Positions 50,309 through 58,980 of a stretch of DNA of 64,000 nt are shown here, one piece after another. The stretch covers positions 248,001 through 312,000 of the forward strand of contig CAZTBW010000001.1 in NCBI GenBank assembly GCA_964612555.1, in the 5' to 3' direction. The notes under the pieces are model-generated. The model saw only the letters and a program-made list of their open reading frames with translations, was not told the origin of the DNA and searched no databases. Both the position numbers and the translations under genes were made by a program. Position 1 is the stretch's first letter. Every line of letters begins with the position of its first letter. The stretch is from DAOLCO01 sp964612555 (lineage in GTDB: Bacteria; Bdellovibrionota_C; UBA2361; SZUA-149; DAOLCO01).

Positions 50309-52042
50309 TTAAACTTGTTGGAATTTATAGACCTTATCGTATCTTTTAATTGCACGCTGAATTTGCGGGTTTAAATTGTCGGGGGTGAATTTATGTTCTT
50401 CCAGGAGGATTTTGGAGATTGTGTCTATGAATATTGTCCCGGGGAATGAGTGAGAGGATTCGGATAGTCTTCTGAAGAGAAGATCATCAAGTGTTTTTGC
50501 GTATTCTTTTTCGAGGGCATATCTGATTTTACTTCTTAGTGTAGCCATTTCAGGTGAAACCCTCTCGTCCCTCAAGTAGCCCTCAATTTGACAGAGTAAC
50601 ACTTCTGCTTCCAGCCCATACTCTTGTACCAGGTTTGAGAATTGGTTCTCACCAAGGGAGTGCAGCAGTGCGCTGAATTTAACCCTAAACTGCTCTCCCA
50701 TACTTCCAAAATGAGCTACCTCAGGCGCACCGTAGTAGGAGATGTCTCTGGTAGATCGGGAAGTAAGCTGAAAACCCTTTTCCTTCAACATATTCCCTAT
50801 TTCTTCAGAAACACTCCTGAAAGTAGTATATTTTACCCCAATAACAGATATCAGATTGCCGACCCTGGAGTGATACCCCCAGGGAATTTCTTTTGAGTGA
50901 TCTACAATAGTCTCATCACGAGTAGTATTTACAAAACCATCCCTGTCCTCGCCTCTTAGTATTGCCTCGTGTACCTCCCTAGAAATAGCACGCAGTCCCC
51001 CAAACGCATATTCGACCCTATCACTGGAAAGTAAATCTGAAGGGTAAACCTGTCTTACTTCATCAAGAAAATGCTTTACCTCCTGTCCTGATATTTCAAA
51101 ATGCGCAGGATCTCCTGAATAGATCGTATCAGTAGTTCCAAGAAGAGTTTTCCCGTTCCAGGGCTGGAGAAAAAAAGCTCTCCCTCCCCTTCTCAGATGA
51201 GAAGCAGTATCACTCCCCCTGCTCTCAATGGAAACTGCATAATTCCTGATTATCTCCGGGAGGACAAGCTGTATCCCCTTTGAATAATACGTTTTCTGCT
51301 TAGCTGCACTACCTTCCTTAAAGTCAGAAAACAACGAAAAAATATGCTCAGCCCAGGGACCCATCGTGTTAATAACAAATCTAGCAGTAAGCGTTTCAAA
51401 CGTACCCGAAAGAACATTTTTAACTTTCAATGAATCTATCTTTCTTTCAGAACCTTTCAGAACAGATTCAATTTCAACCACTTCATGATAATTCTTCACA
51501 ACCGCTCCAGCCCGCTCAGCAGACTTGACAACAGCTAAACTTAAACGATCTGAATTCTTCATTTGACAATCATAAAAAACGACCCCACCACGAAGCCCCG
51601 ACCTGGGAATATGTGGCGCAATACTGATAACCTCTTCAGCACTCAGACATTTATGATCAGACAGACACAAGTCCTCAGGTAAGTTTCTATTTCTGCTCTT
51701 TGTGAGGAACTCATACACGGAACAGGCAAAATCCAGTGCAAATCTTCCCTTTTTACCATAGCCATAACAGGGCACCAGAAATGGCAGAGGACGAAGCAAA
51801 TGGGGAGCGTTCCTCCGAAGCAGATATTGCTCCTCAGCAGATTCTCTCAATCGTTTTATATCAAGATGCTGAAGATAACGAAGACCACCATGAACTATCT
51901 TGAAAGACCCCGCACTGGTCTGGGAAGAAAAATCACCCTTCTCAAACAAAACTACCGAAAGCCCCCTTAGAGCACACTCATGGGCAATTCCAGAACCGAG
52001 TATGCCACCCCCAATAATTGCTATATCAAACGTATCAATCAT
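50309..52042 (-). CDS. glpD: Glycerol-3-phosphate dehydrogenase (FAD, aerobic)
   Basis: A 577-residue flavoenzyme oxidising glycerol-3-phosphate to DHAP and passing electrons to quinone. The dinucleotide-binding start FDIAIIGGGILGSGIAHECALRGLSVVLFEKGDF, HGGLRYLQHLDIKRL and the C-terminal helical domain (PEVAHFGSMGEQF, ISYYGAP) fit GlpD/GlpA. Several substitutions occur in the middle, but the length is normal. It overlaps the small membrane protein gene upstream by 8 bp. No glpK or glpF is nearby. Confidence 0.9.
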   Translation of the reverse strand: MIDTFDIAIIGGGILGSGIAHECALRGLSVVLFEKGDFSSQTSAGSFKIVHGGLRYLQHLDIKRLRESAEEQYLLRRNAPHLLRPLPFLVPCYGYGKKGRFALDFACSVYEFLTKSRNRNLPEDLCLSDHKCLSAEEVISIAPHIPRSGLRGGVVFYDCQMKNSDRLSLAVVKSAERAGAVVKNYHEVVEIESVLKGSERKIDSLKVKNVLSGTFETLTARFVINTMGPWAEHIFSLFSDFKEGSAAKQKTYYSKGIQLVLPEIIRNYAVSIESRGSDTASHLRRGGRAFFLQPWNGKTLLGTTDTIYSGDPAHFEISGQEVKHFLDEVRQVYPSDLLSSDRVEYAFGGLRAISREVHEAILRGEDRDGFVNTTRDETIVDHSKEIPWGYHSRVGNLISVIGVKYTTFRSVSEEIGNMLKEKGFQLTSRSTRDISYYGAPEVAHFGSMGEQFRVKFSALLHSLGENQFSNLVQEYGLEAEVLLCQIEGYLRDERVSPEMATLRSKIRYALEKEYAKTLDDLLFRRLSESSHSFPGTIFIDTISKILLEEHKFTPDNLNPQIQRAIKRYDKVYKFQQV

Positions 52043-52430
52043 GTTTTATTTCTTGTCTGGACTTAAGAATCGCTCCACGAACGCCAAGAATAAACGAGAT
52101 ATTAATAACAGCCACAAGAAGAGCAAGGAGAAGAACCGCTTCTCTTGGAAAAGCGTGCCCAAGCTCAACAGATAACTCATCCACACGAAGCGCAGCAGAC
52201 AAAGGAAGTCCAAGAATCATAAGTAAAACTCCCGATAACATAAGTATGAGATCATTCGTAGAAGAAGAAAGTACATCCACCCAAACCAGAAGCAATAAGC
52301 ACACCACTGGAACGACCAACCAAAGACACTTCTTTAAAACCCTGAGCATCTCAAATCCGAAACGAGAAAAAAACGCCTGATCACTCATAGCTATAATCCA
52401 AAATAATTTTTGTTTCTCATAATGATTCAT
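52035..52430 (-). CDS. Small hypothetical membrane protein
   Basis: A 131-residue protein with about three hydrophobic helices (about 35-50, 60-78 and 98-117), separated by short charged loops. No family recognised. It overlaps the start of glpD by 8 bp and is on the same strand, implying coupled translation. Start is uncertain: an ATG at 52388 (MSDQAFF) removes the first 14 residues; neither start has a convincing ribosome site. Confidence 0.55.
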   Translation of the reverse strand: MNHYEKQKLFWIIAMSDQAFFSRFGFEMLRVLKKCLWLVVPVVCLLLLVWVDVLSSSTNDLILMLSGVLLMILGLPLSAALRVDELSVELGHAFPREAVLLLALLVAVINISFILGVRGAILKSRQEIKHD

Positions 52431-52500
52431 TAAAAGGAAAAACTAAAGAAAACTGATAATTATACTCGTTATTTCTTTTGTTGCAGTCGGCTATCCTGCA

Positions 52501-52515
52501 AGGTGCCACCCTCTT
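52501..52515 (+). repeat. Dispersed repeat, copy 4
   Basis: AGGTGCCACCCTCTT, same as copies 1 and 2 minus the last T, between the small membrane gene and the 85-residue gene. Confidence 0.65.
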
Positions 52516-52591
52516 AACTCCCCTCAAGTCCTATGCCCTATCAAGTACAGAATTATCAAGTCTTTTTATCTATTTATAGCATCTAATTAAT

Positions 52592-52849
52592 ATGAGAACC
52601 GCTAAAAACCAACAAAAAGAAGAAATACCCCTTACTACTCTCAGAAGTTCTTTCACACGCCTCTGCTGCGAATTTCCTTCGCTCTCTATCAGCATGACCC
52701 TGAGTGAAAAATATGCATATCTCACGATTGATGATAATCAGGGAGGTGAACACTCAATTTGTCTTGAAAATCTTTTAAATGATACAAATAATGGCATCTA
52801 TGAAATTATCTTCAACATTAAAGAAGTTATAAAAAAGTATGATGCCTGA
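52592..52849 (+). CDS. Small hypothetical protein, 85 residues
   Basis: A soluble 85-residue protein with a Lys-rich N terminus, then LTTLRSSFTRLCCEFPSLSISMTLSEKYAYLTIDD (strand-rich) and a helical C terminus (GIYEIIFNIKEVIKKY). No family recognised. It is about 40 bp ahead of rsgA on the same strand, compatible with one transcript. Confidence 0.5.
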   Translation: MRTAKNQQKEEIPLTTLRSSFTRLCCEFPSLSISMTLSEKYAYLTIDDNQGGEHSICLENLLNDTNNGIYEIIFNIKEVIKKYDA

Positions 52850-52892
52850 TTCCTCCCTTACTTCACTACAACCCTTACATATCTGACCCCCA

Positions 52893-53837
52893 GTGAGCAC
52901 AACTTCAAACTTCTCAAGTGGTATTGTTCTTTCATCAAGCAGAAGATTTGTAGAAATTATCGACTCCAGTCAAAACACCTATCTGGGGTCTCTTGCAAGT
53001 AGAAAACTCGAAGCGGCACCGGGAGACCGAGTCAACTTCACCCTCAACAAAAGAACCTCCGAAGAAACATTTGCCGACATTCATTCCATTGATAAAAGAA
53101 AGAACCTCCTGAAAAGAAGTTATGAAAGAAAAACCAAACTCCTGGCAGCTAACCTCGACATACTTTTTATCGTAACAGCCCCCCCTCCAATATTTAACAC
53201 CACTTCAATTGACAGAATGCTCTGTGCCGCAGCAAGTGAAAATATTAAAACTGTACTGATTGCAAACAAAACGGACATTTCCGAGTTCAAGAAAGTCACG
53301 TCCTCACTTGAATACTATGAAGGACTCGGAGTTCAGGTCGTTAGAACTAACGCCCTCGATGGACACGGCATACCGGATATCATCAAACTGATATCCCGGG
53401 AAGGTAATTCAATATATGCTTTTTCAGGAGTCTCCGGAGTTGGGAAAAGCACTATTCTCAGTAAAATCTTCCCCGGACACATTATTCGCACAGGAGACGT
53501 AAGTGAGAAAACAGGTCAAGGGAAACAGACTACCTCATCCGCTCAAGGATATATCCTCCCCTTTTCAGATAATCTACCATCAGAGTTCCCCTCGATACTG
53601 GTAGATCTACCCGGCATTCAACAGTTTGGACTAAGCCATCTCGATATCGAAGATATCCAGAATTTCATGCCCGACATGAATCGTTTAAGAACAAATTGCA
53701 AATTCAACGATTGCCAGCACCTTCAGGAACCTGCATGCGCAATCAAGTCAGCACTGGAAACAGGAGAAATACTCGAAAGCAGATTCATCTCCTACAAGGA
53801 AGTTATAAAAGAAATAAAGTCAAGCACTTCCTACTAA
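52893..53837 (+). CDS. rsgA: Ribosome small subunit-dependent GTPase A
   Basis: A 314-residue circularly permuted GTPase that acts in late 30S maturation. G4 (NKTD) precedes G1 (GVSGVGKST) and G3 (DLPGIQ), the permuted order. An N-terminal OB-fold (VLSSSRRFVEIID...) and a C-terminal zinc finger (CKFNDCQHLQEPACAI) complete the fold. The start is GTG at 52893. It converges on the 69-residue gene with a 4-bp overlap of stops. Confidence 0.93.
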   Translation: MSTTSNFSSGIVLSSSRRFVEIIDSSQNTYLGSLASRKLEAAPGDRVNFTLNKRTSEETFADIHSIDKRKNLLKRSYERKTKLLAANLDILFIVTAPPPIFNTTSIDRMLCAAASENIKTVLIANKTDISEFKKVTSSLEYYEGLGVQVVRTNALDGHGIPDIIKLISREGNSIYAFSGVSGVGKSTILSKIFPGHIIRTGDVSEKTGQGKQTTSSAQGYILPFSDNLPSEFPSILVDLPGIQQFGLSHLDIEDIQNFMPDMNRLRTNCKFNDCQHLQEPACAIKSALETGEILESRFISYKEVIKEIKSSTSY

Positions 53838-54043
53838 GAACCCCTTCTTCTTCTAAGCTCACTTTGAATCAGCAGGAGCTCATTTTTAAGTACTCGTCTT
53901 CTCTCAGAGATAATAAATATCCATGACGCGGTAAATGCAAAAGCAGGCACGAGAGCAAGTGGCAGATTAAGCACCCTGCCCTGAATCAGGAAGCATACAA
54001 TTACCAGAAACCAGAATGAAACATTTATCAAAGCATTAGGCAT
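53834..54043 (-). CDS. Small two-helix membrane protein
   Basis: A 69-residue protein with two hydrophobic helices (FWFLVIVCFLIQG and LALVPAFAFTASWIFII) and a basic, Arg-rich C-terminal tail (SERRRVLKNELLLIQSELRRRRGS). Family not recognised. It lies convergent to rsgA, next to the twin-palindrome element. Confidence 0.5.
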   Translation of the reverse strand: MPNALINVSFWFLVIVCFLIQGRVLNLPLALVPAFAFTASWIFIISERRRVLKNELLLIQSELRRRRGS

Positions 54044-54102
54044 ACCGGAACTATCGGCAGAAATCGGGATATTCTTAACCCCAGCTGTTGATTAATGATT
54101 TC

Positions 54103-54203
54103 GTAGGGGCAGCCCTTGCGGCTGCCCGTAAATATTGCTGTAAATCACATAATACACGATTATTTGAGAGTACACAGCGGGCAGCCGCAAGGGCTGCCCC
54201 TAC
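54103..54203. repeat. 101-bp twin-palindrome element, copy B
   Basis: The same GTAGGGGC...GCCCCTAC boundaries and two hairpins as the copy at 29617-29717, with the same total length. The first hairpin core here reads GGGCAGCC-CTTGC-GGCTGCCC. It lies between the small membrane protein gene and sod. Confidence 0.85.
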
Positions 54204-54223
54204 AGAATGAATGCGACACTCAT

Positions 54224-54826
54224 CTACGCCTGGTCAAACTTCTCCTGCACCGCATCCCAGTTAATTACATTAAAAAAAGCTGTAATGTAATCAGGTCGGC
54301 GGTTCTGATAGTTCAGGTAGTACGCGTGTTCCCACACATCTATACCAAGAATTGGGGTTTTCCCCTCCATCAAAGGTGAATCCTGATTTGCAGTGTGCTC
54401 AACAGACAACTTCCCCTTTGACACCACAAGCCAAGCCCAGCCACTGCCAAACCGTGCGGCTGCCGCTGCACTAAAAGCTTCCTTAAACGCCGAAAATCCA
54501 CCAAGGTCTTTATTAATCGCCTCAGCCAGAGTACCACTCGGCTCACCTCCGGCATCAGGACCAATAACTTCCCAGAACAGACTATGGTTTGCATGACCAC
54601 CACCGTGGTTTCGAACTGCACCCCGAATCTTCTCAGGTATATCTGATATTCCACAAAGAAGCTCCTCAAGTGTTTTAGACTCATACTCGGTACCACTGAC
54701 TGCTTCATTAAGCTTGGTAACATAGGTCTGATGGTGCTTTGTGTGGTGAATCTCCATAGTCTTCGCATCTATATGGGGTTCCAGCGCAGTATAGGGATAA
54801 GAAAGTTTTGGTAATTCAAACGCCAT
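54224..54826 (-). CDS. sodA: Superoxide dismutase, Fe/Mn family (Mn-type features)
   Basis: A 200-residue SOD. Metal ligands are His27 (EIHHTKHHQTYV), the His in GGGHANHSLFW, and Asp/His in DVWEHAYYLNY. Residues GGHANHSLFW and the Gln in TANQDSP match manganese-type rather than iron-type enzymes. No signal peptide, so cytoplasmic. Metal preference needs measurement. Start ATG 54826 with GGAG upstream. Confidence 0.92.
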   Translation of the reverse strand: MAFELPKLSYPYTALEPHIDAKTMEIHHTKHHQTYVTKLNEAVSGTEYESKTLEELLCGISDIPEKIRGAVRNHGGGHANHSLFWEVIGPDAGGEPSGTLAEAINKDLGGFSAFKEAFSAAAAARFGSGWAWLVVSKGKLSVEHTANQDSPLMEGKTPILGIDVWEHAYYLNYQNRRPDYITAFFNVINWDAVQEKFDQA

Positions 54827-54862
54827 AATCTATTCTCCTTAATTATTTCCTCATTATATATA

Positions 54863-55339
54863 TCAATTCAGATCAAAGAAAACCTTCCCATGCCATGATT
54901 TTGATGCCGGCTTTAAGAACATCCCGGACGGAACTTCATTCTCCTTCAGTGAACGAACTGAAAAATCAGCAACGAGAGTATCAAGTGAAACCGTTTTTTC
55001 CCTGGCACGTACCTTAAACTCACTCCTCGAACAAGAAACAAAACGATTCGAGTCCTGATACACTATATCATTCTCATCAAAAAGATTTAGAGACAAAGAC
55101 TCTGCAATGTCACTAATCGCCCCATGAAAGGCATCCAGAGAACAACCCGAAGGTTTCTCCGAATCCTCTGAAACAAGAACATACAAAAACTGATTCCTTA
55201 CAAGCTCAAAGCTTGATTCAATCAATGCACCATGTGCATTCCAGCCGGCAAGATATTTACGGACTCTATCCGACAAAATCTGTGCCTGATCTTTGTCCAA
55301 TACATCAGTAAACCCGAATATCCAGATTTTATAATTCAA
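54863..55339 (-). CDS. Conserved protein of the family often mislabelled 'ABC transporter ATPase'
   Basis: A 158-residue soluble protein. It matches the pattern of a conserved family known mainly from Bacteroidota: an opening WIFGFTDVLDKDQ, GWNAHGALIESSFELVRNQFLYVLVSED, a SGCSLDAF core and a closing KSWHGKVF. No Walker motif exists, so the name 'ATPase' is unjustified. Function unknown. It is between sod and the HEAT-like protein. Confidence 0.6.
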   Translation of the reverse strand: MNYKIWIFGFTDVLDKDQAQILSDRVRKYLAGWNAHGALIESSFELVRNQFLYVLVSEDSEKPSGCSLDAFHGAISDIAESLSLNLFDENDIVYQDSNRFVSCSRSEFKVRAREKTVSLDTLVADFSVRSLKENEVPSGMFLKPASKSWHGKVFFDLN

Positions 55340-55409
55340 AAAGATATCTCCAAAATAAACTCAGGCAAGTCTAACACAGAAAGACCATAATATAAAAATC
55401 ATGAACGTA

Positions 55410-56417
55410 TCAGCTTTCCCGACTCAATACCCACTTTCTGAAAGGATGTTCTTTTACCGGTTCGGGACGCAGATCTCCGTGAATATATTTGTGCCCGTAA
55501 CTCCTTGCATTATGCAGAGACATTTCTGAACCCATACCTATAAGGGAGAGAAGTGCCTGCTTTCGAAGCAATTTCGAACCGCCATACTGCATCACTCCAC
55601 TAAGAAGACCGATAGCCTCGGCATCATCCGTAGGGGCAATATCACCTAAAGTACTCACTATAAGAACCTTTATTTCATCACCCTCAAACAGTTCGATATT
55701 CCCCTGAAGCTGCCGGGCAGCATCGGGAACTTTCCTGCCAAGAAGAGATAGCGAATAAAGAGTCTTTCTAAATTGAGAGATATCAATCCTGCTTTTCTCA
55801 GGCGAGGACACAAGTTCATTAAAACGGGAAAGCTCCTCTTCCCTGAAAAGCTTCACTCTTTCACCGACGGCTTCATCCGCCCCCTCTCCCAGATTATCCA
55901 GCACGGCACAAGAGTAATCGGCTAGCTCCGTATCCTTTGCGGTATTTGACACACAAAAGGGTAAAAGCGTCTCTTCAACGCTTTCGTAACTGCTTTTGAC
56001 CCTCACCAGAGCGTGCAAAACTTCCTTACGAATATCTTTTGATGAGGTTTCCCGAAAAAGTTTTAATAAAAGAGAAGTACCCCCCTGCGCATACCCTCCA
56101 ATAACTCCAATAGTACTTACTATCTCTTTATACTGACTCTCAGTGAGTGGGTACCCGGAAGGGTCAAGCCCCGTTTCAAGCCCCTTGTAAAGCACCATAA
56201 GTGATGAATGCAACCACCTGGGTTCCTGTCCGATTCTTCTTATCACACTGGACTTATCACCAATTCCGTAGAACCGCACCTCCTGTAATGCCGAGGTAAG
56301 GTCATGGCTGCTCTGCACCGGGCTCAAGGAATCTCTCCACAAAAAATAACTAAAAGTACCGCCTGATACAAGAATAAGAAAGAATATTTTCAGAAGTAAG
56401 AATAAAGTAGTATGCAT
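55410..56417 (-). CDS. Membrane-anchored protein with HEAT-like helical repeats
   Basis: A 335-residue protein with one N-terminal membrane anchor (LFLLLKIFFLILVSGGTFSYFL) and a helical periplasmic part containing repeated pairs resembling HEAT repeats (IRKEVLHALVRVKSSYESVEETLLPFC..., LRKQALLSLIGMGSEMS). Family not recognised. It lies 18 bp behind lgt in the same direction, so it is probably cotranscribed with tlpA and lgt. Confidence 0.6.
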   Translation of the reverse strand: MHTTLFLLLKIFFLILVSGGTFSYFLWRDSLSPVQSSHDLTSALQEVRFYGIGDKSSVIRRIGQEPRWLHSSLMVLYKGLETGLDPSGYPLTESQYKEIVSTIGVIGGYAQGGTSLLLKLFRETSSKDIRKEVLHALVRVKSSYESVEETLLPFCVSNTAKDTELADYSCAVLDNLGEGADEAVGERVKLFREEELSRFNELVSSPEKSRIDISQFRKTLYSLSLLGRKVPDAARQLQGNIELFEGDEIKVLIVSTLGDIAPTDDAEAIGLLSGVMQYGGSKLLRKQALLSLIGMGSEMSLHNARSYGHKYIHGDLRPEPVKEHPFRKWVLSRES

Positions 56418-56435
56418 GAAAGATTATCTCTCTGA

Positions 56436-57248
56436 TTATGCTCCCTGAGATGCCCCATCAAAAGATGACTCTGTAAAAAGGGACTTTCCCGTATTCTTTT
56501 TGTTGATGAAATACAGACCGATAAAAAAGAGGAGCAAGGAAAAAACCTGTGCCTGAGTCAGTCCCCATACCACCACAGGTTCAATTCTCAAAAACTCCAC
56601 TGAAAATCTAAGCACCGCAGACGCTAAAAGATACAATCCGAATATCTGACCACGCCTCATAAAATAATTTCGAGTTACCGGTGATAACAATATCCAGGTG
56701 AGCACAAATGCACCTAGTGTTTCATACACCGGGGTCGGATGAACGGTTTCATACACAGGCACTACCCCATAGATATAATTCATAGCCCAGGGGAGTAAGG
56801 AGGCGCTGCCATAATCCCCATCTCCTGAGAGCTGACAGCCCACTCTTCCGATTCCATACCCAAACGCAAGTGGCGCTGCAATAATGTCACTTACTGCAAG
56901 TGAGGAAAGCTTGTTTCTCTTAAGCACCCAAAGCACTGCAATGAATCCACCAAGAAAGCCCCCATAAAAAACAAAACCGGAACTACTGAATATCGTCCCT
57001 AAGGGATCCTCAATAAGTGCCTGGGGATGAGAAAGGATGGAGAGTGTTCTCGCCCCTACAATACCGCCAACAGCAGCCCAGGTCACAAGCTGCTCGGCAA
57101 GTGCCCTCTCTAGGGACACCTCCCCCAGCAGATTCTCTAATAACTTCATAGCTCCAAGAAAACAGCACAACATAAAGAAACCAAAAGTGTAGACAGGCAG
57201 ATTAAGCCCTAAAAACGGCAGCGGTATATGTAATAGTTCAGGTATCAT
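56436..57248 (-). CDS. lgt: Prolipoprotein diacylglyceryl transferase
   Basis: A 270-residue integral membrane enzyme that attaches diacylglycerol to lipobox cysteines, the first step of lipoprotein maturation; this window alone contains several of its substrates. Seven hydrophobic helices, the Lgt signature GYGIGRVGCQLSGDGDYG and HPTPVYETLGAFVL are visible. Its start overlaps the last base of the thioredoxin gene, implying coupled translation. Confidence 0.95.
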   Translation of the reverse strand: MIPELLHIPLPFLGLNLPVYTFGFFMLCCFLGAMKLLENLLGEVSLERALAEQLVTWAAVGGIVGARTLSILSHPQALIEDPLGTIFSSSGFVFYGGFLGGFIAVLWVLKRNKLSSLAVSDIIAAPLAFGYGIGRVGCQLSGDGDYGSASLLPWAMNYIYGVVPVYETVHPTPVYETLGAFVLTWILLSPVTRNYFMRRGQIFGLYLLASAVLRFSVEFLRIEPVVVWGLTQAQVFSLLLFFIGLYFINKKNTGKSLFTESSFDGASQGA

Positions 57249-57838
57249 TACTGTTTCTCTAAAAGTTCCCTTCTAATTACCTCACGCATCCCCGCAGAAG
57301 ACCACTCCCTGTCCCCCCTGATTCTTATACTTCTTCGAGCACTCACCGGGTCATCAATAGCACAAAACTTCCCATCTGAAATAATAAAGGTTTCAGGAAA
57401 ACCGGAAATTCTGAACTTTTCCACAGAAAGAAGATCGGGATCTCTGAGCACAAGAAGATCAAGTTTCATTTTTCTGATCAGTTTCTGCACCTGATCTTCA
57501 CTCCCGGGAGGGTCTATGTTGATTGTAATTACCCTCAGTCCTTCCTCATGTAATGCTTCATGCAGTTCCTGAAGGGACGGAAGCTCTTTCACACAGGGGG
57601 CGCACCAGCTTGCCCATACATTCAAGAGCAGAAGACGATCACCTGCCAATATGTGAATATCGTACTCCCGATCATTAATATCGGATAGCACCAGAGAAGG
57701 AATTTCTTCACCTTCCAGAAATGTTTCAATTCCTGTACTCTGAACCTGGGAAAGGCGCCGTTTTTTATCTGAATCATCACTACAGGAAATAAAAACCACA
57801 GCACTAAAAAACAGTATAATTGCAAAAAAATGTTTCAT
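57248..57838 (-). CDS. TlpA-like thioredoxin lipoprotein
   Basis: A 196-residue lipoprotein (lipobox FISC, Cys19) with a thioredoxin-fold domain holding the active site WCAPC in VWASWCAPCVKELPSLQEL, and the cis-Pro region RISGFPETFIISDGK. Proteins of this type reduce disulphides in the periplasm, often for cytochrome c maturation, which suits the several c-type cytochromes here. Start ATG 57838; the neighbour lgt directly follows. Confidence 0.88.
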   Translation of the reverse strand: MKHFFAIILFFSAVVFISCSDDSDKKRRLSQVQSTGIETFLEGEEIPSLVLSDINDREYDIHILAGDRLLLLNVWASWCAPCVKELPSLQELHEALHEEGLRVITINIDPPGSEDQVQKLIRKMKLDLLVLRDPDLLSVEKFRISGFPETFIISDGKFCAIDDPVSARRSIRIRGDREWSSAGMREVIRRELLEKQ

Positions 57839-57912
57839 TAAAATATAGTGTTCACAAATTTTTATAATGAGTATAGAAAATTCCGAACGTATCTTAAATC
57901 AACATATCAAAG

Positions 57913-58899
57913 ATGACAATTAGTCAGAAAATAAAAGCCAAAATAATAGGAAACCTGATTACGCTTCTTAACAGAGTTCCTGTTTCTCTACTCAGTAACT
58001 TTTCTGCATCGTCCAGCAGATTTTTATCTTTGCTTCTAAAGCGGGAAAGAGCAATTGCTCTAGCACAAATCTCTTTTGCACTACCTGAAGCTGATGCAGC
58101 AAAAATCTTCAAGGAATCTATATACTCGGCAATGATGACAAGTATTGAGGGTTTCAGAATAATAGAAATTCTTGATCATCCTGACTTGGCTGTCAATTTT
58201 AAATCTCCAAAAAGCTTGGGTCGAGTTGAAGTTGAGGGGCTTGAAACGCTAGAAGAAATCATGTCAATTAGCAATGGAGCAATATGTCTTGCCGGACACC
58301 TTGGAAATTTTGAACTTATGGCTGCCTATTTTTCCTTGCAGGGCTTTCCGATTTCGGTCATCGCACGCAGCGCAAATGATCCTGTTTTTCATGAAATTAT
58401 TGTGAAAATAAGAAAAGACTATGGACTGGAGATACTGTGGCGAGAAGATCCCGGTAACTCAAAACAGTTCATGAAAGCAATTAGAAATAACAGATTCATA
58501 TGCGCCCTGATTGATCAGGACATTGAACTGGAAAATGAGTTCACACCTTTTTTTGGTCTGGATGCGGCACACCCCATCTCTCTTGTAAAAGTTGCCGTGC
58601 GATTTAAAAAACCTGTTCTGTTTTGGAGAATCTACAGAGACTCTTCCCTTTGTCACCATATCTCACTATCCCGGATTCACTGGGAAAACGCTGATTCAGA
58701 AGACAAGGAGCAATATATACTCAAAACATATTCCCAACTTCTGGAACAGGAAATCAGGGAACATCCCGGGCAATGGGTCTGGTGGCACAGAAGATGGCGA
58801 AGAAGACCGGGGATAGACTACAGTAAAGAACCTGAAAAACTCCCATCCACCAAAAAATACATCAAGTGGATAAAAAGTATGACGGACAAGAACTCTTAG
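57913..58899 (+). CDS. LpxL/HtrB-family acyltransferase
   Basis: A 328-residue lysophospholipid-type acyltransferase of the lipid A biosynthesis family. The catalytic Hx4E is in GHLGNFELM, followed by ISVIARSANDPVFHEII, ALIDQD and FFGLDAAHPIS; the C-terminal region ends WVWWHRRWRRRPG, all conserved in this family. It adds secondary acyl chains to lipid A or an ornithine-type lipid. It is divergent from the tlpA gene. Confidence 0.88.
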   Translation: MTISQKIKAKIIGNLITLLNRVPVSLLSNFSASSSRFLSLLLKRERAIALAQISFALPEADAAKIFKESIYSAMMTSIEGFRIIEILDHPDLAVNFKSPKSLGRVEVEGLETLEEIMSISNGAICLAGHLGNFELMAAYFSLQGFPISVIARSANDPVFHEIIVKIRKDYGLEILWREDPGNSKQFMKAIRNNRFICALIDQDIELENEFTPFFGLDAAHPISLVKVAVRFKKPVLFWRIYRDSSLCHHISLSRIHWENADSEDKEQYILKTYSQLLEQEIREHPGQWVWWHRRWRRRPGIDYSKEPEKLPSTKKYIKWIKSMTDKNS

Positions 58900-58938
58900 T
58901 AGAGGCTATCTCCCTAAAATTTCTACTTTTTTAGACTC

Positions 58939-58966
58939 TTGTCATGCTATCAGCAAGTTTTATAGT
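58939..58966 (+). promoter_or_regulatory. Putative sigma-70 promoter of the MORN lipoprotein
   Basis: TTGTCA (58939-58944) and TATAGT (58961-58966) are 16 bp apart. The predicted start lies only about 8 nt before ATG 58981, and no ribosome site is seen, so the message may be nearly leaderless. Confidence 0.4.
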
Positions 58967-58980
58967 ATAACAGTTATAAT

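Noticed and set aside
52018..52380. 120-codon plus-strand ORF
   Set aside because: Antisense to the small membrane protein and glpD; Ser/Thr/Arg-rich composition typical of a shadow frame.
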